Shown here piece after piece: positions 22,722 to 33,047 of a stretch of 64,000 bases of DNA. Source of the stretch: Gracilaria vermiculophylla (lineage: Eukaryota > Rhodophyta > Florideophyceae > Gracilariales > Gracilariaceae); assembly GCA_019155205.2 (NCBI GenBank), contig JAHNZQ020000308.1:5761841-5825840 (forward strand). The letters are read 5' to 3'. The notes below the pieces were generated by a model. The model had not been told where the DNA came from. It saw nothing but the letters and a program-made list of their open reading frames with translations, and made no database searches. Positions within the stretch are counted from its first letter, which is position 1, and each line of letters opens with the position of its first letter. A program made the position numbers and the translations under genes.

Positions 22722-22776
22722 GTATCTTGATGACGTGAATTAACGAATTTCTATTTTCGGAAATAGAGGAATTACG

Positions 22777-22875
22777 CAGTACGAAATTTGTATCTATTTC
22801 GTGGTAAGTTGTCACGAAACTGAGATACGAATTTCGTACTGTTTTGAAATTACGCAATACGAAATTCGTATCGTG
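22777..22875. repeat. Subterminal inverted and direct repeats of the Harbinger-like end
   Basis: GCAGTACGAAATTTGTATCT (22777-22796) is repeated inverted as GAGATACGAATTTCGTACTG (about 22820-22840) and again in direct orientation (GCAATACGAAATTCGTATCG, 22854-22873). These are probably transposase binding sites. Confidence 0.6.
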
Positions 22876-22961
22876 GACAGAGTGCACAAGTTTCCAACGT
22901 TTGTCCATGGCTGTCCATGTAGGTTTCAAAGGTCTACAGCACCCAAGCTTTCGACCTCTTC

Positions 22962-24114
22962 TTGCTCAAACATCGACCGACCATGAGAATTGCCGATCAT
23001 TCTCTCGCTCAATGTCGCATGCAGCAACGCGTGTGGAAACAACGCCTTCAACAAGCGCTTCTCCTTGACCGTCCCGAACAGTATGTCCTCAGAGCTCTTG
23101 AACAAATCATAAACGCAGATGAAGAAAATGAGAATCTCTTGCACAGAACATAGCATATTAGACAAGCAACGTTCAACTTCAACATGTTCTCTGATCACGA
23201 ATACCTAATCAACTTTCGCTTTTGAAAGCAGCATCTGTGTTATATTTCAAATTTGCTACCTTGGTTGTCTTCTATTAGTCGCAACCGATACTCTTGTGAC
23301 TCAATAACGGCATTATGCGTTCTTTGTCACAGACTTGCGACTACAACACGTTGGATAGATGTAGAAATGTTCTCCGGTATGCACTCTTCAAAACTTCGCG
23401 AGGTCTTTTGGGAGGTATGCGAGCTTTTCACAGATGTATTTGGACTCTCAGATCGAAGTTCGATGATGCAGAGACGAGCAGAGGATTACGCAAATGAAAT
23501 TACAGGTATAAGTGCTACATACGAGCATTGCGTAGGGTTCATTGATTGTACCAAGCTTCGAATACAACGCCCAGGTGGTCACCCATCACTGCAGCGTGCG
23601 TGCTATTCAGGGCACAAAAGAATGCATTGTTTGGTATTTTCAACGATTTATACTCCAGATGGTTTAACTTTCTCCCTTTATGGCCTTCAAACTGGTCCTC
23701 GCCATGACTTAAGACTTTTAAGGGCGAGCGGATGGGAAGAAGTTTTAGGCCCTTCTATATTTGTCAACTGATTTCAGTTCTTTGTTTACGGTGATGCCGC
23801 GTTTTTATTAAGACCTTGGATACAATGTCCATTTCAGTCACAAGGTGCTACTGAACTTGAAAAGAAGGTAAAACGAGATATGAGCGAGCGCTTTACGGGT
23901 TTGTGTTGAGCATAACTACAAAGATCTTGAACAGTATTGGAAGAGTAATGATTTCGCTCGTAATCTGAAAGTTTGCAAAATACCCATTGGTCTACTCTAT
24001 AAGGCATCTGCGATCTTGTTGAATTTTCACGCATTTCTGTACAAATGTAGACAGGCAGCACAGTAGTTTAGCGTGTGTCCTCCCTCACTGGACGAGTATT
24101 TAAGCTTTGCTTGA
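22962..24114 (+). pseudogene. Harbinger-type (DDE_Tnp_4) transposase
   Basis: A plus-strand relic of about 380 codons, ATG at 22962. The N-terminal part ends in SDHEYLINFRF, then a stop, then LLPWLSSISRNRYSC, the typical Harbinger lead-in. The DDE core is readable: GFIDCTKLRIQRPGG (first Asp), the GHKRMHCLVFSTIYTPDG block, VYGDAAFLLRPW (second Asp), and after a frameshift near 23903 VEHNYKDLEQYW (Glu). The end is CPPSLDEYLSFA. It would cut and paste the element at 3-bp targets. Disabled by TAG 23151, TGA near 23225, TGA 23769, the frameshift and TAG 24064. Confidence 0.85.
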
Positions 24115-24316
24115 TACGGAATATTGGATGGTCGTACATAGTACGCAGCAGCGCCAGCAAGCCAACTCTCCTCGGCCCCCCTCCGGCCTTCATCGCCAAG
24201 CCGGTTCGAAGTTGGACGAGTGCTTCTTGAAGCACTTATTGTTGAACTCCTTCCGAACACACACTTCACGCTCTTTTTCATTCTTAGCTAAACGTTTTCG
24301 TCACCCAACAGACACG

Positions 24317-25560
24317 ATACGCGAGATCATTTCTCTTCACATCGACTAAGCAGGCGTAGAAGTCGCCAATCCTCATTGAAAGCTCTATTGCATGGTGCAG
24401 GGGATCACTCCGGACGGAACCATCTCCAAAGAGAAGGAGAAAAAGGAAGAAAGCGTCTCTTTCTCCACTTCATTTTCTGACACCTCTGGTGTAAGGCACG
24501 TTCCACGTGCCGTTTTCCTTCACCTTGAACCCACCATCATCGACAAAGTTCTTCATGGCGAGTACCCCAAGCTCTATCACTCGAGGCGGCTCATCACCGA
24601 AAAGGAGAACGCCGCTGACAACTACGCTCGTGGCCACTATACTACCGGGATGGAAATCGTGGACACCGCCCTCGACCGCATCCGTAAGCTAGAAACCAAC
24701 TGCTCGGTCCTTCAGGGCTTCCTTGTTTTCTCCTCGGTTTGTGGAGCTACTGGATCTGGTCATGGATCCCTCATTCTTGATCGCATTTCATGCGGTTACT
24801 GCAAGAATTCCATGCTTGGATTCACTTTTTATCCCTCTCTTAAGGTGTCCAGCTCCTTCGTTGAACCGTGCAACTCTGTCAAGGCCACCCACGCCCTTCT
24901 GGGGCACCTTGATGTGGGAGTTGTCCTCGATAATGAGGCTATTTACCACATCGGCCGTCGTTCATTGAGCATTGCTCGTCCGACGCAGTCCAATCTTAAC
25001 CGCCTCATCCTCCAGGTGTTGTCTTCTCTCACCGCCTCTCTCCATTTCCAAGGTGCTCTGAATGTGGACATCAACGAGTTCCAGACCAACTTGGTGCTTT
25101 ATCCTCGAATTCACTTCATGCTTTCTGTCTAGGCGCCCATTGTCGCCAAGGAGAAGGGTCACTATGAGGAATCCGGCGTCGCTGAGACTACATTAGCTGT
25201 GTTCCAACACAACATGGCCTTCGCTTAGTCCGACCCGCGCTCTGATCGCTACATCGCTCTGTCTCTCAACTCTCGTGGAAAAGACCTGATCCCGAGAGAT
25301 GTGAATTCGGCCGTTGCTTCTATCAAGACGAAGCGCTTCATTCAGTTTGTCCAGTGGTCGCCTACAGGTATGAAGAATGGGATCAACTCCCAGCCGCCTA
25401 CTCTTGTTAATGATGATGATTTAGCTGAGTCAAAGAGGTCTGTTTGCTCAATTGCAAACTGTACAACTATTGCAGAGGGGTTTGCTCGAAACAACGCCAA
25501 GTTAGATTTGATGTTCGCAAAGAGAGCATTCGTACACTGGTTTGTTGGGGAGGGTGTCAA
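24317..25560 (+). pseudogene. Alpha-tubulin relic inside the Harbinger-like element
   Basis: It starts IREIISLHID, where the ATG start of MREIISLHIGQAG is now ATA (24317), followed by a stop. The relic then follows alpha-tubulin to the residues FVHWFVGEG near 25556. Recognisable blocks are [39 protein letters not shown] (the GTP-binding tubulin signature, normally GGGTGSG), [35 protein letters not shown] and [15 protein letters not shown] at 25130 and 25228 and many substitutions in invariant positions show it is not functional. The acidic C-terminal tail is absent. No introns are visible. It is a captured host gene copy, or a retrocopy inserted into the transposon. Confidence 0.88.
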
Positions 25561-28500
25561 TATTCGTCCACATGTTTACGTCTCCACTGACCTGCGATTA
25601 GGCCCATTGCCTTCATGTTCTCAATTACCTGTGCATTGGCTCTGACTCTTGTCTATGTGGACTAAAGTTTCATTCTCTGGACCCCCCAAACAACCTGCTT
25701 GTAGGTCTCACTCAGGTACCCTGCGGACTACCTGATATGAGTGGTTTTGTGATATATCTTGAAGATAAGGAGCTGCAATTCCTTCATGCTTCACAAAGGC
25801 TGCCGAAACCCACCTTATGGTTTGCACATTGGCACACGGATCTAGCAGTTTACAACGCGTAATCTTGACTTCTTCGTCTCTGTATTTGATGAACTCCTTC
25901 ATCCATGGCGCAGAGAACTGAGTGTACTTGAAACCAGTGGTGCGTACCAACTCACTTTTTTTGGACAGGAAGTTGAGATAAATGTGTTCAAAGAGGGTTT
26001 TAAAAAGGAAGGGAATCTCTTCATCTCTGAACGCCTGCAGACGATGAAGAAAATTATCACTACTAATATGAGATATCGAATTTAGTGCCAAGTACCACCG
26101 TGCAGAGGACCTTAATTGCCAGCGTGCGGAGCATGCACCATCTTTCTCTGTTCCTCAGTCACACGCCGTTCCTGTGGAAGTGCTTCAAGTTGGTTTGACT
26201 GGCGGATCCATGGATGACACAACCATGTTGAAACGTACTAGGCACTTTGATGGGGAGAGCCCAAGTCTGGCCACAGAGGTGGTATTGCAGCTGATGCGTT
26301 CATTTTCGGTGTTGCCAAATTCGAAAAAGCAGCACTGCCACTCGCAGATGGTCGCACCCTTCATGCCTTTGTCTGACCAACCGTTGGGCTACTTCCAGTG
26401 GATCCTGCTTTATCAAAGCGGAGGTTAGGGCTCAGCGCTGGTGACTGTCTTGTGCTGGAACCCCAAATAGCTTGATGGGTGTCACGCCCGTCATTCCCAC
26501 GCTTGTCTGCATTCAGATCCATCGAGTCCTCCAAGAACAAAAGTGATTCCAAACTACACCACCTCACCAATGATACCGAACAAACGTAATGCTTTCTGAA
26601 ACCAATCGATGGAGTAACTTTTGAGGCCGCCCGATTGCATCTTGATTGTGATACATCTGGAGTTTTCCGGTGTCGAAAACTCTGTGTATACATCGTTCAC
26701 GTAGGAGTATTTTGTTCCTGCCGCGGTTGGAATCTCCTCACGACGGAAACCCGATTGTCTTCGTCCGATCCCTTTTCATATAAGCTCGACTATGATGACA
26801 TTACTTTGCGGGTCACCCAATCCCAGTCTTTGAGCTCGCTTGAAGTAATTTGGCGTAGTTGGGTCACAGTCGCATGAAATTCATCGACAAACGAAAGTCT
26901 CCATCTTCTTCCTCGTGCTCACATCCCCCATAACGCCTTTTGCCCTGAAAATGTCATTGCGGCTCTGACAACGGCCACGGTAGCGATATCTATTAGTTCA
27001 CCCCTTTGGTCTGTGCAAGCGAACGCGAACCTACTGGTTGCACACAGAACGTGTACGTCGAATGCAAAAGGATATCGGCACGTGACCCGGTCTGGCCCAT
27101 GTGCTTCCCAGCCCCGCCAGTACAACCACCGGTTCCTAACGAAATGAGGGGGAGAGAGCGCAACTCTGACCAACATGAACACCATGACCAACGTGCAAGC
27201 TTTGAGAAGCAGGTTGCGAGGTATGTGGTACAGCTTCTTCGGTGCTGGCTCCCAAAGATGATATTGGAGTTATTGACGTACCTCCGGGAGATTCTGTCAC
27301 GATATCCGGGGTCATCGGACGCATAAGATCGTCCGGCATAAACGACGCACGTGAGGGAACGCTCGCAAAACTTGCCGTCAATGATCAAATTCCTCACTCT
27401 CTTCTTTCGAATGGAATTAAACACAGCGAAAGATACGGGTTTCATCAAGTGCGGTCGTGAACGGCGATTACTTATGCGATCCGCATCAACACCATCAACG
27501 AGATTCCGATCGACGACTTCCCGACAAAGAATCCTAACAGTCAAGGAAACAATCCTCTTAGATGAGGAGGCCCTCCTTGGGGCGGCAGGGAGGTTAGGTA
27601 TTGGCGGCGTAGTCCCAATCCGAGAAGATACGGCGTCTGGAACAGCGTTGACCAACGGGGAAACAGCCCTCATCAGCGCAACATTTGCTGCAGTTTGTTT
27701 TCTCTCAAAGGGTAAGATGACCCCGATAGTGGAATGCGGTCGGCGCATAACACATAGCATGCGCTTGCACAATCAATAGCAACGGATTCACCTAACTTCG
27801 AAGCATCGATTTCAAGGCTGCGATCTCCCATTTTACCCTGATGGTGGAATCTTGTTGCGTTCCTGTGAGAGAGACGTTTCATATCCTCTCCATTTTGCCG
27901 GTGATATCGTCAGATCCGGAAGCACTTAGTCTTGTTGAGGAACTTGCACCCATCATGAATGATGCTCCTACTACCAGTCGAACTTCTGATAAGTTTTGTG
28001 GAAATTTTGTGCTTTGGGAGATTGTTCCGAATGGTTTTGTTACGCTTCATTTGTATATTGTCAATGACAGTTCTATACAACCGAAGCACATCGCTTTGGG
28101 ACATGCCGTGCGACCGAAAAGCGCTTCTTTTGCTTCGGGTGTGGAGGATGTTCTGTATGTTGATGCTGGTGCCGCGAGCGTCGTGTCACAATTGGGGGGG
28201 AGCCACGCAACATTATATTTCGAAAGCGGTTCAACGACATAAACCGAATCTCATGATCACCCTTACATATACTTTGCAACATGTACCGCATTGGAATGGC
28301 ATCATACGACACGACCTTGTTTGTTCTTGGTGTCATAGAAACTGTTATACAAATCGCATGCTTTTATGTCAGCGAGTACTTCAGAGTTTGCAAAAGCACC
28401 TGCGGACAACCAACCTTCTGTGGTATTTTAGGGGTAACATATCACACCGTCATGGCCATAGAACGTTCCAGAAATCCTCAGAGACACATCTACTTTTTCA

Positions 28501-28688
28501 ATTGAGTGATTAGAGCATTCAGCAGCTCTAGCTGTTTCCGGTTTTGATCTCTCGATAACTCTCTGTCTTTACTTTCCCCTTCCCACTGTTGACGACGAAG
28601 CTCGAATTAGTTTTCCTGCAAAGAAACATTACGTTCCCTCAAACGATTCTTGTCCTCTAACTACTTGCGGACATACTTGTCCCAATTA
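25561..28688. other. Unrecognised cargo of the Harbinger-like element
   Basis: A patchwork of ORFs on both strands. The most coding-like are 25708-26091 minus (127 aa, NSISHISSDNFLHRLQAFRD at the start), 26174-26428 plus, and 27841-28242 plus (133 aa, with LHLYIVNDSSIQPKHIALGH and YVDAGAASVVSQLGG). No motif is recognised in any of them. Several are open in more than one frame over the same stretch, so coding strand cannot be fixed by eye. Confidence 0.3.
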
Positions 28689-29420
28689 CTAAAACCTTGC
28701 AACAAAATTGCTCACCCTTTGTTGCGGTTGAACATCCCCAGGCTCCAAGTTTTCTTGGTCTTCCTCTCGTTTTCGTTTACTTTCCAGCGCCATCCTCTGA
28801 ACCACTCTCCCTGCCTCCACCAATTGCTGCTCTCTGGCATTTGCCGAGTTTCGTTCTTGAGCCTGAGAAAGGTCAAAATCATACTTTTCTTCAATGAGCT
28901 CATCAAGAAGCCGCTGTACTTCTGTGACCTCTTCCGCTATACCAGAGGCGGCAATATTTTCTCGATTTTGCTTTCTTCTTTAATACATCATTGTTCTCAT
29001 TTTATCCCTTAAGGTTTTGATAGATGGTTTACATTGAAATACCCATACGCGTTTCGGAATGTTTTCTAAGAAAGATGCACGTATTTCACTGTATTTCCGG
29101 TCATGGTCACCGTGAAAAGTACTGTGTGCATCGGTTGTGCGTACGCATTTTACCAGCAACACCTTGTGCGAATCGTTGAAGATAAACTTTCCTAGTTTTT
29201 TTGCGCTAAACTCCGCAGAATCCGCCTCTTCTTTTTTCGTGGTAATCAGCTCGTCATGTATCTGCAGAGTTGCAGAAAAGGGCGAAAGTTCACTGCTTTC
29301 TTTTGGAAAGTTTTTGTTTGTACAATCATTTGAAAGGAATCTGCTCTCTTTAGTTTGTAGAGAAAAACGGCTGGGTGGGTTGGTTGCGGCAGGTTCCATT
29401 CTGGATGTTGAAACACTCAC
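28689..29420 (-). pseudogene. Harbinger-associated Myb/SANT-like protein
   Basis: A minus-strand frame of 243 codons from ATG at 29420 to TAG at 28689, broken only by TAA at 28980. Residues about 70-140 (KFIFNDSHKVLLVKCVRTTD, then KYSEIRASFLEN and KPSIKTLRDKMRTMM) have the aromatic and basic spacing of the SANT/Myb-like trihelix domain that Harbinger elements encode beside the transposase. The last 80 residues form a coiled-coil-like acidic and basic helix (IAEEVTEVQRLLDELIEEKY). In related elements this partner protein binds the transposon ends and imports the transposase. Its position near the right TIR and opposite orientation to the transposase fit. Confidence 0.7.
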
Positions 29421-29859
29421 GCATGAAGATACAATTTCGGACTTTGGTCTCTGACGATGTGAGCTCAGCGAAGCTCAGTAAATGTCAATCACATGCGATC
29501 CTTTTTAGCACAGGTACGAAAAACGGTGTCGTAGCTTTCTAAATTCTACGACTGCAGATTTCGTATATCATCCTCTTTTTCGTGCCCTGTAACGCGTGTG
29601 ATACGTTTCTACGAAAGACGCTACAAAATTCGTGATGCATAATTCCTCTAATGACACAGCGTACCATACTGTACGGTCGATTACGGTTTTTGAGAGTTTT
29701 GCCCGATTCCGATGGCACGGTTTTTGAAATTCTGATTTCTGTACTGTACGACTCTTTGATTTTCGTACAACCTCGAACTTCTACGATGTTGTTCAGAGTT
29801 CCAGTTCACACCTGAGGTCTAAGCTGTGGTACTAACGAAGGGGTTGACTTTGACTTAGT

Positions 29860-29876
29860 CTGGGCCCATGACCTAT
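29860..29876 (-). promoter_or_regulatory. Copia primer-binding site, internal tRNA-iMet type
   Basis: The minus strand reads ATAGGTCATGGGCCCAG directly after the 5' LTR. It is nearly complementary to the anticodon-arm region of initiator tRNA-Met (CTGGGCCCATAACC), as in the half-tRNA priming of Drosophila copia, rather than to a tRNA 3' end. Confidence 0.75.
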
Positions 29877-30027
29877 TGTAAATAGGTGTAGTACACAGCT
29901 TAGGATAAACTTGAGTAAACGCACTGATGTTTTATCTCGATGACTCGGCTTGTCTTCTATCATTCATCGAACCTGGTATGCAATTTTTTCTTATATATAG
30001 TTCTCATAATGATATATAGTCTTTTAG
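29877..30027 (-). repeat. Copia 5' LTR, 3' portion
   Basis: Aligns with 18575-18727. It contains the TATA box (minus CTATATATAA, 29991-30000). It is separated from the rest of the LTR by the piggyBac-like element 2. Confidence 0.85.
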
Positions 30028-30046
30028 TGTCTATTGCATCGACGTC

Positions 30047-30077
30047 CTCATATGAGGCCAAAAGGTCTCATATGAGG
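30047..30077. repeat. Left subterminal palindromes CCTCATATGAGG
   Basis: CCTCATATGAGG at 30047-30058 and CTCATATGAG at 30068-30077, 20 bp apart. Probable transposase binding sites. Confidence 0.7.
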
Positions 30078-30252
30078 CCAATCTTAAACTAAAAATTTCG
30101 CAACTTTTTTTTTTCGTCATTTCTTCCCGGTCCATATGAATAGGTCCGTGTAGGGATGTAGAAGAGCAGCGAAGTCAAACTTGTAAAGAATTGCGAAAGC
30201 ATTTGACCCTACAAGCGAAAACATATCCACCTCCAGAATCCAGACATCAAAA

Positions 30253-32335
30253 ATGACCCACCCAACTGATGCACTTCTCATTCCCGGAAATGACGTTCAT
30301 TGTCGTGCGTCACTGGCTACGTCAGCCAGTGAGTGTAAGCGACTGTTCGGATCTGCCTGGAAGACTAAAAAACTTTCAGGCACGGTTATTGAAGTCATTG
30401 TGTCCGAACTCAATGGCCGTCGTCAGATGTCGGTCACGGCGGATTGGAATATCCAGGATCGTGTCAAGCCCGTAACGATGAAACTTGTCAATGTCAAGGC
30501 AGGAACCGCCCCTGGATTGACAGAAGTCAATTTGGACGAAAATGAAGAACGGATGCCGATTCAAACGATAGCCGAAGTTGACACAGCTGTAGTCACCCCG
30601 AGTATCGTTACAACCAGGGAGAATGAGGGCATCGAGATTGAAGGAGATTCGACCACTCACGAACGCACATGGAAACTTGAGAATGTTGCCTACCCGCTGA
30701 ATGGCCCGGTACCGCCGAAGACGTGGAAGGTGATTGGCCAAGTAGGCGATGTGCTCACTCATGGAAATTCCCCGCGATTTTTCTCTCCGTATGATTTTTT
30801 CATGTACACATTCCCTCTCATGCACCTTTCCGTCATTTTCAGACTGACAAACAGCAACCTTGAAGAATCAGGATGTCGAAGTGTCACAAGAGGAGAGATT
30901 CTATAGTTTTTTCGGGGTGCTGGTCATGATGACAAAGTTCAAAGTTGGAAACAGAAGAGACTGGAGAACAACGCCTCTGACAAAGTATGGACCGGTCGCA
31001 AACTTCGGACGTTTCATGTCACGTGGAAGATTTGACACAATTGTAAGTGCCATAAGGTTCAGCTCACTATCAGAAGGCTCCGACGAACTCGAGGCTCCTT
31101 CCATATGGTCAGTTGTCAATGGCTTCGTTGATGCCATCAATCAGCACCGGGCAATAAATGTCACTCCATCAGAACATATATGTGTTGACGAGAGCATGTC
31201 TCGCTGGTATGGACTTGGCGGGCACTGGATTGACATCGGACTGCCTCACTACGTGGCTTTAGATCGCAAACCTGAAAATGGATGCGAAATTTGAACTGCG
31301 GCCTGTGTACAAAGCGGTATGATGTTGAGGCTTGAAATCGTTGGTGGAGCAGTCAAATCTCAAGTTCTTGCTTTTGAAGATGAATTTAGTACATCAGCAG
31401 CAGCTACCCTGCGTCTTGTGAAACCCTGGTTGCGAACGGACAGAGTTGTGTGTGGGGATTCTTGGTTTGCATCGGTGTCAACTGCTCAAGTTTTGATGCG
31501 ATACAAGACACGTTTTATTGGCGTTGTGAAGGGTGGCACACGTCAGTTTCCAATGGCTTACTTGTCTGCAGTAGAGTTGACTTCTCGCGGTGACCATGTC
31601 AGTATGGTTAGCCACAGAGATGGAGATTGCATGAAGTTGCTGGCTCTACTCTGGATGGACCGCCAGAGAAGATATTTTATTAGTTCATGCTCAGTGACAT
31701 GTCCCGGTGAGTCCATCGAGCGAACTAGGTGGAGAAAGGAAGACAACGCAACGAAGAAGGTACAGTTGCATGTGGACATCCCTCAAGTTGCCGAAACCTA
31801 CTACAAGACCTGTGGCCAAATCGATAGACACAATAGGAACAGGCAAGATTCACTTGATTTGGAGAAGAATTATGAACTGAAGACTTGGTCGCTCAGAGTC
31901 AACACTACCCTATTGTCTGTTTGTATCGTTGACGCTTGGCTGCTTTACAAACATTCGATGGGTCCTCGTAGTTCAATGACACAAGCTATCTTTTACGAGA
32001 AGCTTCCCGTTGGGCTTATTGACAACACATTTGACTGCGTTGGAGTGAGGACAGCCAATGTTGACCAACCGAGAGACGAGCGCATTCAGGAAGGTGTCAG
32101 TAGAATTGGTCTTCATTTAGTCCCTACCAATAAGAAGCGCAAATTGGGAAACGGTTCAGCCTCCAATGCTACATACCAAGGACGTTGTCGTATCTGCAAA
32201 GATTCAAAGTCAAAGTTTTTTTGCTCAGGTTGTCGGGACGAGCGTATTGACAATATGTATGTCTGTCAACCTGACACAGGTCGTCATTGCTATCGTGACC
32301 ATCTGCGATCTAGGCACGACATCTCGGACTTCTGA
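30253..32335 (+). pseudogene. piggyBac-type (DDE_Tnp_1_7) transposase
   Basis: About 690 codons, ATG at 30253, disabled by a 1-nt frameshift near 30900 and TGA at 31292. Core motifs: FFGVLVMMTKFKVGNRRD, HICVDESMSRWYG (first Asp), LPHYVALDRKPENGCEI, CGDSWFASVSTAQ (second Asp) and QIDRHNRNRQD (third Asp region). The C-terminus carries a Cys-rich zinc-binding tail (CRICKDSKSKFFCSGC, then a C/H pair), typical of piggyBac proteins. It catalysed cut-and-paste transposition. This is the least damaged transposase in the window. Confidence 0.88.
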
Positions 32336-32855
32336 AGGCGTAAAATTCTGTCTCTACGCATCTGCGTGCCATCTGACAATTTTAATGTCAGTTTAGTTCG
32401 CATATTAAATAGAAGTTGAACGGTGCCACCTACCAGATAACCTGCGTCATCAGACATGCATTGTTGCTACTAATCTATTTCGTAATTCCCCTTTATAAGA
32501 TGTCACCTTATACTTTCTTATGTTTAAGTGGGCGTCAAATGACGTACTAAAGACAGTAGTTTGTCGAACTGGTCGAGTTCCAAGTAAGGAATTTTCGAGT
32601 TTCCGGTGGAACCTCAGCGGTGTTGAACCTGCGCATCCATCGCTTCGCAAAGCAGCAGCCTAACCAGTAGACCACGCTTGCTCGCTGATGATAAAAAAGT
32701 TCTACGTTGTATATAAAGTCTAGACGTTACGAGGAAGCAGATGATCTGGACGAAGGAGCACAAGTCCGTTACAACTGTAGTGTGTTTTGAGTCATATAGC
32801 CGGGCTAAGTAGTAAAAAATCCTAAAATTTACCGTTACCTGTCTCATTCCAGCCT

Positions 32856-32892
32856 GGCCTCATATGAGGCCAAGTCCGGCCTCATATGAGGA
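32856..32892. repeat. Right subterminal palindromes GGCCTCATATGAGGCC
   Basis: A perfect 16-bp palindrome at 32856-32871 and a second copy (GGCCTCATATGAGG) at 32878-32891, mirroring the left end. Confidence 0.75.
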
Positions 32893-32916
32893 CAGAGGCC
32901 TGGAAGATAGACACTA

Positions 32917-33047
32917 GAACTTCTAATAGTTTCTATCATAAAGCATATAATACTTCTACATAACTTCTTCTATAGAACCTTCTAGAAGTCTCTAGATATT
33001 AGCAATTTCTAGTTGCTTCCTAGAAGCTTCTAGAAGCTTCTAAAACA
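32917..33047 (-). repeat. Copia 5' LTR, 5' portion
   Basis: Aligns with 18728-18855. On the minus strand it begins TGTTTTAGAAGC. It contains the heat-shock-element arrays. Confidence 0.85.
32974..33041 (-). promoter_or_regulatory. Perfect heat-shock-element arrays in the copia 5' LTR
   Basis: 33022-33041 reads AGAAGCTTCTAGAAGCTTCT, four contiguous inverted nGAAn units without mismatch. 32974-32988 reads AGAACCTTCTAGAAG, three contiguous units. Both lie in U3 upstream of the TATA box (29991-30000, about 130 bp away without the insert). This is the binding architecture of heat-shock factor trimers. Confidence 0.65.

Larger units (their letters stand above)
22765..29649 (+). mobile_element. Harbinger-like element with cargo, 6.9 kb
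   Basis: Ends AGAGGAATTACGCAGTACGA (left) and the inverted counterpart AGAGGAATTATGCATCACGA (right), flanked by a 3-bp AAT on both sides (22762-22764, 29650-29652), the TSD size of PIF/Harbinger. A transposase remnant is near the left end (plus strand) and a Myb/SANT-like remnant near the right end (minus strand), the usual two-gene layout. Between them lie about 4.5 kb of foreign cargo including an alpha-tubulin relic. Both flanks are copia sequence. Left subterminal DNA (22777-22840) forms an imperfect inverted repeat of the end motif. Confidence 0.75.
30028..32914 (+). mobile_element. piggyBac-like element 2, complete ends
   Basis: Ends are GTGTCTAT and ATAGACAC, flanked by TA on both sides (30026-30027, 32915-32916), so the matching inverted stretch including TA is TAGTGTCTAT. 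The copia LTR reads through correctly if one TA is removed. Each end has two subterminal palindromes. A transposase relic fills the centre. It shares ends and protein with element 1 at 5264-16578. Confidence 0.85.
18575..33047 (-). mobile_element. Copia element carrying two nested DNA transposons
   Basis: The 3' LTR is 18575-18855. The polyprotein remnant is 18869-22721, followed by the 5' untranslated region (22722-22764 and 29653-29859), the primer site at 29860-29876 and the 5' LTR (29877-30027 plus 32917-33047). Removing the Harbinger-like and piggyBac-like inserts leaves about 4.7 kb, a normal copia length. Flanking 5-bp sequences do not match (TTTAT and AGCTT), so the TSD is lost or one flank is rearranged. 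The left flank abuts the truncated mariner-like copy. Confidence 0.88.

Noticed and set aside
24392..25132. Intact 246-aa alpha-tubulin gene
   Set aside because: The ATG at 24392 is internal. The true start is ATA at 24317, stops lie on both sides, and the invariant GTP-binding loop is altered, so it is a pseudogene.
26993..27772. 259-aa minus-strand ORF, the longest unassigned one
   Set aside because: Arg/Ser-rich composition without motifs, and the plus strand is also open in several places. No evidence to choose a coding strand.
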